A stretch of DNA of 64,000 bases, taken from NCBI GenBank assembly GCA_000737985.1, contig JNVT01000061.1, forward strand, positions 1 to 64,000, given 5' to 3'. This document shows, one piece after another, positions 57,520 to 64,000 of this stretch. This DNA comes from Gammaproteobacteria bacterium MFB021 (GTDB lineage: Bacteria > Pseudomonadota > Gammaproteobacteria > Pseudomonadales > Halomonadaceae). Made by a program: the position numbers and the translations under genes. Each line of letters starts with the position of its first letter. The stretch's first letter is position 1. The notes below the pieces were generated by a model, which saw only the letters and a program-made list of their open reading frames with translations, was not told the origin of the DNA and did no database searches.

Positions 57520-57595
57520 CGCCGCAGGCAATCGCGTCTGCGTCGGGCGTGCTCCCGCAGGGCGGTCACTGGATCGCCGACATCCGCGCAGACAG

Positions 57596-57618
57596 AGGGG
57601 GCTTCGAGCCCCCTTTTT
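57596..57618 (+). terminator. Intercistronic terminator/attenuator between rpsB and tsf
   Basis: AGGGGGC (57596-57602), loop TTCGA, GCCCCCT, then TTTT to 57618. It stands 77 bp after rpsB and 67 bp before tsf. A partial terminator here is known in E. coli, lowering tsf expression below rpsB. Confidence 0.85.
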
Positions 57619-57684
57619 ACACCCGCAGCGGTGCCCCGCGGGCGCCGTTCGTCAGACGAAACAGCGATTTTCAGAGGGACTCAC

Positions 57685-58551
57685 ATGGCAGCTATCAGCG
57701 CTTCTCTAGTCAAGGAACTGCGTGAGCGTACCGGTCTCGGCATGATGGAGTGCAAGAAGGCACTCACCGAAGCCGAGGGCGACATCGAGCGTGCGATCGA
57801 AGATCTGCGCAAGAACTCTGGCCTCAAGGCAGCCAAGAAGGCCGGCCGTACCGCCGCCGAAGGCGCCATCGTCACCCGCGTGGCCGCCGACGGCAGCTAC
57901 GGCGCGATGCTCGAAGTCAACTCCGAGACCGACTTCGTCTCGCGTGACGACAACTTCAAGAGCTTCGCTGACAAGGTCATGGCCAAGGTGTTCGAGACCA
58001 AGTCCGAAGACATCGCCGCGATCATGGACGGTGAACTGGAAGACGCGCGCAACCAGCTGGTGCAGAAGATCGGCGAGAACATCTCCGTGCGCCGCGCGGT
58101 GGTCGTCGATGCGCCGGAAGGTGGCGTGGTCGGTGCCTACGTCCACGGTGACCGTATCGGCGTGCTGACCGTGCTCAAGGGCGGCAACGCCGACGTGGCC
58201 AAGGACGTCGCCATGCACGTGGCTGCGATCAACCCGGTCGTCGCGCGTCCGGAAGAGATGCCGCAGGAACAGCTCGATCAGGAGAAGGCGATCATCCTGG
58301 CGCAGCCGGACATGGCTGGCAAGCCGAGCGAAATCGCCGAGAAGATGGTCCAGGGCCGTCTGAAGAAGTACCTGGCCGAGAACAGCCTGACCGAGCAGCC
58401 GTTCGTCAAGGACCCGAACCAGAGCGTGGCCGAGTACGCCAAGAGCGCTGGCGGCGAAGTCATCGGCTTCACGCGTTTCGAGGTCGGCGAGGGCATCGAG
58501 AAGGAAGAGGTCGATTTCGCCAAGGAAGTCATGGAACAGGCTCGCCGCTGA
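57685..58551 (+). CDS. tsf: Elongation factor Ts
   Basis: Guanine-nucleotide exchange factor of EF-Tu. 288 residues with the N-terminal UBA-like helix [20 protein letters not shown], the TDFV motif ([11 protein letters not shown]) and two core subdomains. The ATG at 57685 is preceded by CAGAGGG. The earlier open frame from 57631 crosses the attenuator region and is rejected. Confidence 0.98.
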   Translation: MAAISASLVKELRERTGLGMMECKKALTEAEGDIERAIEDLRKNSGLKAAKKAGRTAAEGAIVTRVAADGSYGAMLEVNSETDFVSRDDNFKSFADKVMAKVFETKSEDIAAIMDGELEDARNQLVQKIGENISVRRAVVVDAPEGGVVGAYVHGDRIGVLTVLKGGNADVAKDVAMHVAAINPVVARPEEMPQEQLDQEKAIILAQPDMAGKPSEIAEKMVQGRLKKYLAENSLTEQPFVKDPNQSVAEYAKSAGGEVIGFTRFEVGEGIEKEEVDFAKEVMEQARR

Positions 58552-58607
58552 GCCCCGTGATTTTTGACGGGAGCGGTGGTCGCCAGGCGTCCGCGACTGC
58601 TCCCATT

Positions 58608-58635
58608 GATGGCGTGCGCGAAAGCGCACGCCATC
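58608..58635. other. GAAA-tetraloop hairpin between tsf and pyrH
   Basis: GATGGCGTGCGC (58608-58619), loop GAAA, GCGCACGCCATC (58624-58635): 12 perfect pairs capped by a GNRA loop, with no T-run. A GGGAGC...GCTCCC pair (58569-58574 with 58598-58603) lies just upstream. It may be a processing or stability element of the rpsB-tsf mRNA. Confidence 0.65.
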
Positions 58636-58712
58636 GCGTATCCGCTGGATGAGAATCGCGTTCCTCCAGCCGGTCCTGCCGACACGCCCCGCAATCACCA
58701 GGAGAGATCCCC

Positions 58713-59459
58713 ATGTCCGACGTCGTCGACCGTTCGAACAAGCCCGCCGAGAAGTCGAAGTACAAGCGCATTCTGCTCAAGCTGTCCGGTGAGGCATTGA
58801 CCGGCGAGCAGGAGTTCGGCATCGATCCCAAGGTGCTCGACCGCATGGCACTGGAGATCGGCCAGCTGGTAGGGATCGGCGTGCAGGTGGGTATCGTGAT
58901 CGGCGGCGGCAACCTGTTCCGCGGCGCGGCACTGCATGCCGCCGGCATGGAGCGGGTCACCGGCGACCACATGGGTATGCTGGCGACGGTGATGAATGCG
59001 CTGGCGATGCGCGATGCGCTGGAGCGCTCCAACATCCGCTCGCGGGTGATGTCGGCGATCCCCATGAGCGGCGTGGTCGAGCACTACGACCGCCGCACCG
59101 CGATTCGCTATCTCACCTCCGGCGACGTGGTGATCTTCTCCGCGGGTACCGGTAACCCCTTCTTCACCACCGACTCCGCCGCCTGCCTGCGCGGTATCGA
59201 GATCGATGCCAACGTGGTGGTCAAGGCCACCAAGGTCGACGGTGTCTACGACAAGGATCCGGTCAAGCATCCCGACGCCGTCAAGTACGAGCGCCTGGGG
59301 TATGATGACGTCCTCGACCAGAAGCTCGGGGTGATGGATTTGACCGCCATCTGTCTGGTACGTGACCATGACATGCCGGTGCGCGTGTTCGACATGACCA
59401 AGCCCGGCGCGCTGTTGAATCTGGTGGTCGGTGGGCGAGAAGGCACGCTGATTGATTGA
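58713..59459 (+). CDS. pyrH: Uridylate kinase
   Basis: Phosphorylates UMP to UDP, hexameric and GTP-regulated. 248 residues with KLSGEAL (about 23-29), [31 protein letters not shown] and [16 protein letters not shown] precedes the ATG. It is 10 bp from frr, in the conserved tsf-pyrH-frr-uppS order. Confidence 0.98.
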   Translation: MSDVVDRSNKPAEKSKYKRILLKLSGEALTGEQEFGIDPKVLDRMALEIGQLVGIGVQVGIVIGGGNLFRGAALHAAGMERVTGDHMGMLATVMNALAMRDALERSNIRSRVMSAIPMSGVVEHYDRRTAIRYLTSGDVVIFSAGTGNPFFTTDSAACLRGIEIDANVVVKATKVDGVYDKDPVKHPDAVKYERLGYDDVLDQKLGVMDLTAICLVRDHDMPVRVFDMTKPGALLNLVVGGREGTLID

Positions 59460-59469
59460 GGTTTAGGAC

Positions 59470-60027
59470 ATGATCGACGACATCAAGAAAGACGCCGAAG
59501 GGCGTATGAAGAAGAGCCTGGAGTCGCTCCAGACCAACTTCCACAAGATTCGTACCGGGCGCGCCCACCCCAGCATTCTGGATGCGGTGATGGTCGAGTA
59601 CTACGGCAGCGACGTGCCGCTCAACCAGGTCGCCAACGTCAACGTCGAGGACGCGCGCACGCTCGCCGTCACGCCGTGGGAGCGGACCATGGTGCAGAAG
59701 ATCGAGAAGGCCATCATGACCTCCGATCTGGGCCTGAACCCCGCCACCGCGGGCACCGTCATCCGCGTGCCGATGCCGCCGCTGACCGAAGAGACGCGTC
59801 GCAACTACATCAAGCAGGCCCGCGCCGAGGCCGAGAATGCCCGCGTGGCGGTACGCAACGTGCGCCGCGACGCCAACAGCGACCTCAAGTCCCTGCTCAA
59901 GGACAAGGAGATCACCGAGGACGACGAGCGTCGCGGTGAAGAAGAGGTCCAGAAGCTGACCGACAAGTATGTCAGCGAGATCGACAAGCTTCTGGAATCC
60001 AAGGAACACGACCTGATGCAGGTGTGA
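59470..60027 (+). CDS. frr: Ribosome recycling factor
   Basis: With EF-G splits post-termination ribosomes. 185 residues, exact family length, mostly long helices around the [11 protein letters not shown] core and [32 protein letters not shown] lies just before the ATG. It starts 10 bp after pyrH. Confidence 0.98.
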   Translation: MIDDIKKDAEGRMKKSLESLQTNFHKIRTGRAHPSILDAVMVEYYGSDVPLNQVANVNVEDARTLAVTPWERTMVQKIEKAIMTSDLGLNPATAGTVIRVPMPPLTEETRRNYIKQARAEAENARVAVRNVRRDANSDLKSLLKDKEITEDDERRGEEEVQKLTDKYVSEIDKLLESKEHDLMQV

Positions 60028-60090
60028 GGTTCGACGGCGGCAGGCGCATGAGGCGCCTGCCGCCGTCGCCCATCCGGCTTGCGAGATATC

Positions 60091-60852
60091 ATGACAGACA
60101 TGCAGTCGCGTGACGCCCTGGCGATGTCGTCGGTGCCTCGCCATGTGGCGATCATCATGGACGGCAACAATCGCTGGGCGCGCGCCCGGGGGCTCTCCAG
60201 CGCGCAGGGACATCGCGCTGGGGTCGAGTCGTTGCGCAGCGTGATCCGCCGGGCGGCGGAACTCGGCGTCGGCACCCTCACCCTGTTCGCCTTCTCCAGC
60301 GAGAACTGGCGCCGGCCCTCGGCCGAAGTCAGTGCCTTGATGGAGCTCTTCATGCTCGTGCTCAAGCGCGAGGTCAAGAAACTCGACGACAACGGCATCC
60401 GGCTGTCGATCATCGGCGACCGTCGGCGCTTCTCCAGTTCGCTGCAGAAGCAGATGGCGCGCGCCGAGGCGCAGACCCGTGACAACCCGGGGCTGCATCT
60501 GGTGGTAGCGGCCAACTACGGCGGCCGCTGGGACATCGCCCAGGCTTCGCGCCGGCTGGCCCGGCGGGTGGCCGACGGCGAACTGGCTCCGGAAGAGATC
60601 GACGAGACGCTGCTCGATAGCGAGATCTGCCTGGCCGGTGAGCCGGCGGTGGATCTGTGTATCCGCACCAGCGGCGAGCAGCGTATCTCCAACTTCCTGC
60701 TGTGGCAGCTGGCCTACGCCGAACTGGTGTTTTCGCCGCAGCTATGGCCCGATTTCGACGCCGCCGCGTTCGATGCCGCGCTGGAGGATTTCCAGCAGCG
60801 GCAACGCCGTTTCGGTATGAGTCAACAGCAAGTCGAGGCGCATGGTGCTTAG
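60091..60852 (+). CDS. uppS: Undecaprenyl diphosphate synthase (cis-prenyltransferase)
   Basis: Makes the C55 lipid carrier for peptidoglycan and LPS. 253 residues with the catalytic Asp in IIMDGNNRWA, FSSENWRRP, and C-terminal RTSGEQRISNFLLWQ. The frame opens at a TTG (60079), but the ATG at 60091 is more natural. Its end overlaps cdsA by 11 bases. Confidence 0.96.
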   Translation: MTDMQSRDALAMSSVPRHVAIIMDGNNRWARARGLSSAQGHRAGVESLRSVIRRAAELGVGTLTLFAFSSENWRRPSAEVSALMELFMLVLKREVKKLDDNGIRLSIIGDRRRFSSSLQKQMARAEAQTRDNPGLHLVVAANYGGRWDIAQASRRLARRVADGELAPEEIDETLLDSEICLAGEPAVDLCIRTSGEQRISNFLLWQLAYAELVFSPQLWPDFDAAAFDAALEDFQQRQRRFGMSQQQVEAHGA

Positions 60853-61645
60853 GCAACGGATTCTGACCGCACTGGTACTGGCGCCGCTGGCGCTGGCCGG
60901 CCTGTTCGGGCTCGACGGCGGCGCCTTTGCGCTGTTCACCGCCCTGGTGCTGCTGCTCGGTGCCTGGGAGTGGGCGCGTCTGGCCGGCTTCGCCGCCACC
61001 GCGCCGCGTCTGGCCTATACCGCGGCGCTGGGTGTGGCGCTGCTGGTGGCGTGGTTCGCCGGCTGGGCGTCCGCCCACTGGCCGCTGTGGCTGGGTGTGC
61101 TCGGCTGGCTGGTCAATGCCCGCTGGGTCATGCGTTACCCGGATGCCACTCACGAGTGGCAGCGCTCCGGCGTGCGCCTGGCCATGGGCGTATGGGTGCT
61201 GTTCCCGTGCTGGGTCGGTTTCTATCAGCTGCGTCAGGAGGGCAGCGAGTGGCTGCTGTTCGTGCTGCTGCTGGTGTGGTTGGCGGATATCGGTGCCTAC
61301 TTCTCCGGGCGCCGCTTCGGCCGGCGCAAGCTGGCCCGGCATGTCAGCCCCGGCAAATCCTGGGAAGGCGTCTATGGCGGCTGGGTGGCGGTGGCACTAC
61401 TGGCGCTGGCTTACGCGCTGTGGCTGCCGTTCGATCTGGGGCAGGCCCTGGGGCTTTTGCTGCTGGCACTGCTGGTGGCAATGGTGTCGGTGGTGGGTGA
61501 TCTGTTCGAGAGCATGCTCAAGCGCTTCAGTGGCCTCAAGGACTCCAGCCATCTGCTCCCCGGGCATGGCGGCATTCTCGATCGCATCGACAGCCTGACC
61601 GCGGCGGTGCCGCTGTTCGCGCTGATCAGCCCCTGGCTGGGATAA
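60842..61645 (+). CDS. cdsA: Phosphatidate cytidylyltransferase
   Basis: Converts phosphatidic acid and CTP to CDP-diacylglycerol, the branch point of phospholipid synthesis. 267 residues with about 7-8 membrane helices and the family signature ESMLKRFSGLKDSS...PGHGGILDRIDS near the C-terminus, containing the metal-binding Asp residues. The start lies inside uppS, so the two are coupled. Confidence 0.95.
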   Translation: MVLRQRILTALVLAPLALAGLFGLDGGAFALFTALVLLLGAWEWARLAGFAATAPRLAYTAALGVALLVAWFAGWASAHWPLWLGVLGWLVNARWVMRYPDATHEWQRSGVRLAMGVWVLFPCWVGFYQLRQEGSEWLLFVLLLVWLADIGAYFSGRRFGRRKLARHVSPGKSWEGVYGGWVAVALLALAYALWLPFDLGQALGLLLLALLVAMVSVVGDLFESMLKRFSGLKDSSHLLPGHGGILDRIDSLTAAVPLFALISPWLG

Positions 61646-61651
61646 CCCTGC

Positions 61652-62842
61652 ATGAGTGCATCTCCTCCCCTCAAGGTCAGCGTGCTCGGCGCGACCGGCT
61701 CCATCGGACGCAGCACTCTCGACGTGCTGGCGCGTCATCCCGAGCGCTATCGGCTGCATGCGGTGACCGCCCAGCGCTCGCGCCAGGCGCTGCTCGAGCT
61801 GTGCGTGGCGTGGTCGCCGGCACGGGCGGTGATCGGCAGTGCCGAAGATGCCGCCTGGCTGCGCGCCGAGCTGGGCGCCGCCGGCCATGTCGCCACCGAA
61901 GTGAGCAGCGGTGAGCAGGCGCTGGTCGAGGTCGCCGGTGATCCCGACGCCGATGTGGTGATGGCGGCGATCGTCGGTGCCGCCGGGCTTTTGCCTACGC
62001 TGGCGGCGGTGGAGGCGGGCAAGCGCGTGTTGCTCGCCAACAAGGAAGCGCTGGTGATGTCCGGCAGCCTGTTCATGCAGGCGGTCGCGCGCGCTGGGGC
62101 GACACTTTTGCCGATCGATTCGGAACATAATGCGATCTACCAGTGTCTTCCTATGCAGCATCGCGGCGGGCTCGAGCGTCTCGGCGTCTCGCGCCTGCTG
62201 CTGACCGCCTCCGGCGGCCCGTTCCGTGAATGGGCCAGCGCCGACCTGGACAGGGTGACGCCGGCCCAGGCCTGCGCGCACCCCAACTGGTCGATGGGGC
62301 AGAAGATTTCGGTCGACAGCGCCACCCTGATGAACAAGGGGCTGGAGCTGATCGAGGCGTGCTGGCTGTTCGATGCCAGCCCGGCCCAGGTCGAGGTGGT
62401 GGTCCACCCCCAGAGCATCGTCCACTCGATGGTGGGCTACAGCGATGGTTCGGTGCTGGCGCAGTTGGGCAACCCCGACATGCGCACGCCGATCGCCTAC
62501 GGCCTGGCCTGGCCCGAGCGTATCGATGCCGGGGTTGCGGCGCTCGACCTGTTCGCGGTTGGGCGGCTAGATTTCGAGCCGCCCGACGAGCAGCGCTTCC
62601 CTTGCCTGCGCCTGGCGCGCCAGGCGATGGAGGCCGGCGGCACCGCGCCGGCGGTGCTCAACGCTGCCAACGAGATCGCGGTGCAGGCGTTTCTGGCCGG
62701 GCGGCTGTCGTTCCCGGGCATCGCCCGGGTGGTGGCAGCGACTCTCGAGGCGCTCGAGGTGCGCGCAGCCGATTCGCTCGACGTGATAATGTGCGAGGAT
62801 GCACGCGCCCGGCGTACCGCCGAATCGCTGCTGCCACAATGA
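61652..62842 (+). CDS. dxr: 1-deoxy-D-xylulose 5-phosphate reductoisomerase
   Basis: First committed step of the MEP isoprenoid pathway. 396 residues with the NADPH loop [15 protein letters not shown], the metal and substrate segments [23 protein letters not shown] and [23 protein letters not shown]. It begins six bases after cdsA, in the same operon, and makes precursors for UppS three genes upstream. Confidence 0.97.
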   Translation: MSASPPLKVSVLGATGSIGRSTLDVLARHPERYRLHAVTAQRSRQALLELCVAWSPARAVIGSAEDAAWLRAELGAAGHVATEVSSGEQALVEVAGDPDADVVMAAIVGAAGLLPTLAAVEAGKRVLLANKEALVMSGSLFMQAVARAGATLLPIDSEHNAIYQCLPMQHRGGLERLGVSRLLLTASGGPFREWASADLDRVTPAQACAHPNWSMGQKISVDSATLMNKGLELIEACWLFDASPAQVEVVVHPQSIVHSMVGYSDGSVLAQLGNPDMRTPIAYGLAWPERIDAGVAALDLFAVGRLDFEPPDEQRFPCLRLARQAMEAGGTAPAVLNAANEIAVQAFLAGRLSFPGIARVVAATLEALEVRAADSLDVIMCEDARARRTAESLLPQ

Positions 62843-62858
62843 TCCGGCTGGCCGGATC
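62841..62858 (+). other. Small perfect hairpin between dxr and rseP
   Basis: GATCCGG (62841-62847), loop CTGG as CTGG with an 18-base full palindromic context, CCGGATC (62852-62858). It overlaps the dxr stop codon. There is no T-run, so it is not a terminator; it may set the level of rseP. Confidence 0.5.
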
Positions 62859-62879
62859 CTGCTATAGGGGACGGGCGTG

Positions 62880-64000
62880 ATGGATGCGCTCCAGAATGTG
62901 CTGGCCGTCATCGTCGTGCTCGGCCTGTTGATCACTTTTCACGAGTTCGGCCACTTCTGGGTCGCGCGTCGCTGCGGGGTCAAGGTGCTGCGCTTCTCGG
63001 TCGGCTTCGGCAAGCCGCTGTGGTCGCGTCGCGATCGTTACGGCACCGAGTTCGCGCTGGCCGCGATCCCGCTTGGCGGCTACGTCAAGATGCTCGACGA
63101 GCGCGAAGGCCCGGTGGACCCGGCCGAGCGTGAGCGCGCCTTCAATCGCAAGAGCGTGTGGGCGCGCATCGCTATCGTCGCGGCCGGCCCGATCGCCAAT
63201 CTACTGCTGGCGGTGGTCGCCTACTGGGCGCTGTTCGTCTATGGCACGACCACGGTGGCACCGGTGGTGGGGGCGGTGGTGCCGGGGTCGCCGGCGGCCG
63301 AGGGTGGGCTGCGTCAGGGTCAGGAGATCGTCAGCGTGCAGGGCGAGCCGACACCCTCCTGGAACGACGTCAATCTGCAGCTGATTGCGGCGATCGGCGC
63401 CGACGGCGCGCTCAGCGTGACCACCCGCGAGCGTGCCGAAGGCCCGACCACTTTCGAGGGCGTGCCGGTCAGCGGCTGCACCACGCGCCAGGACCCGCCG
63501 CAGCCGCTGGCCACGCTCGGCGTGGTGCCGTTCCGACCGACGGCGCCGGCGGTGCTGGGGCAGGTGCTCGAGGGCTTGCCGGCGGCCAAGGCCGGGGCGC
63601 AGCCCGGTGACCGTCTGCTGCGCGTCGACGGGCGTGAGCTCGACGACTGGGCGGGCTTCGTCGAGGCGGTGCGCGCGCATCCGGGCCAGCCGCTTGAGGT
63701 GACCCTGTCGCGGGACGGCGAGACGCGCACGCAGACCCTGACGCCGGACAGCCGCGAGGCCGAGGATGGTGCACGTATCGGCTATGTCGGTGCGGCGTCC
63801 GAGCCGGTCGAGTGGCCGGCACAGTACCGCCGCGAGATTCGTTATGGGCCGCTGGCTGCGGTTGGTCAGGCGCTCGAGAAGACCGGCGAGATGACCTGGC
63901 TCACCGCCGATTCGATCCGCAAGATGGTGGTGGGCTGGATTTCGCCCTCCAACCTTTCCGGGCCGATCACCATTGCGCGGATCGCCGGCGACTCGGCGCG
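62880..64000 (+). CDS. rseP: Site-2 intramembrane metalloprotease RseP, 3' end cut off by window
   Basis: Cleaves the anti-sigma factor RseA inside the membrane and so activates sigmaE. The zinc motif HEFGH appears early (about 21-25). Two PDZ domains follow (about 110-200 and 215-300), then a membrane-proximal NLSGPITIARIAG near the window end. About 373 of the usual 450 residues are visible; the LDG motif lies beyond the window. GGGGA precedes the ATG at 62880 and an in-frame GTG lies one codon earlier. It follows dxr after 37 bp. Confidence 0.95.
   Translation, partial: MDALQNVLAVIVVLGLLITFHEFGHFWVARRCGVKVLRFSVGFGKPLWSRRDRYGTEFALAAIPLGGYVKMLDEREGPVDPAERERAFNRKSVWARIAIVAAGPIANLLLAVVAYWALFVYGTTTVAPVVGAVVPGSPAAEGGLRQGQEIVSVQGEPTPSWNDVNLQLIAAIGADGALSVTTRERAEGPTTFEGVPVSGCTTRQDPPQPLATLGVVPFRPTAPAVLGQVLEGLPAAKAGAQPGDRLLRVDGRELDDWAGFVEAVRAHPGQPLEVTLSRDGETRTQTLTPDSREAEDGARIGYVGAASEPVEWPAQYRREIRYGPLAAVGQALEKTGEMTWLTADSIRKMVVGWISPSNLSGPITIARIAGDSA

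Overview
The window is high-GC, gene-dense gammaproteobacterial chromosome. Gene content and order point to the family Halomonadaceae (Halomonas / Chromohalobacter / Salinicola type): ftsX-rpoH, algC-argB-slmA, dut-coaBC, radC-rpmB-rpmG-mutM, dapD-dapE, and map-glnD diverging from rpsB-tsf-pyrH-frr-uppS-cdsA-dxr-rseP. This is inferred from family resemblance and synteny only. No rRNA, tRNA, CRISPR array, prophage or intact transposase was seen.

Layout. 1-8.1 kb is housekeeping: partial ftsX, rpoH, then leftward slmA, argB, algC, yaeQ, dut, coaBC. 8.2-19.0 kb is an accessory block between coaBC and radC: a small secreted protein, then one leftward run of nine genes made of a GntR regulator, the enolase-family mannonate dehydratase ManD, a zinc dehydrogenase, a TRAP transporter (dctP, dctQ, dctM), uxuB, uxuA and a Tat-exported lactonase. 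Together they would import a hexonate and convert it through fructuronate and mannonate to 2-keto-3-deoxygluconate. No glucuronate isomerase is present, so L-gulonate (or its lactone) or mannonate is a likelier substrate than glucuronate. 19.4-23.7 kb is radC, ribosomal proteins L28 and L33, mutM, an RNA methyltransferase and two small genes. 23.8-28.8 kb is an amino-acid module: alanine dehydrogenase, an IclR regulator with a clear operator, an FAD oxidoreductase and an NhaC-type carrier. 28.9-33.5 kb holds trpS, a YeeE/TsuA-type sulfur transporter and NAD-malic enzyme. 33.9-39.8 kb is a TM2 protein and a leftward sugar ABC operon with an SMP-30 lactonase, divergent from a NarX/NarL-like two-component pair (40.2-42.2 kb). 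42.2-48.6 kb has aconitase A, an OxyR-type site in front of a 2-Cys peroxiredoxin, thioredoxin reductase, slyX and a membrane-anchored cold-shock protein. 48.7-64 kb is the CDF transporter, the dap genes, glnD, map and the long rpsB-to-rseP cluster, cut by the window end inside rseP.

The most unusual signal is in the intergenic spaces: a dispersed repeat family with three full-length members (near 3.9, 6.1 and 31.4 kb) and three short derivatives (near 0.87, 14.8 and 40.2 kb). Full members fold as nested hairpins. Between copies the stem arms differ in sequence but stay self-complementary, while some single-stranded segments are nearly constant. One copy has terminal inverted repeats and a 5-bp direct repeat, and three sit at or over the stop codon of the preceding gene. 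A second structured segment after maeA has two hairpins with identical AGGGAT loops that resemble CsrA/RsmA sites.
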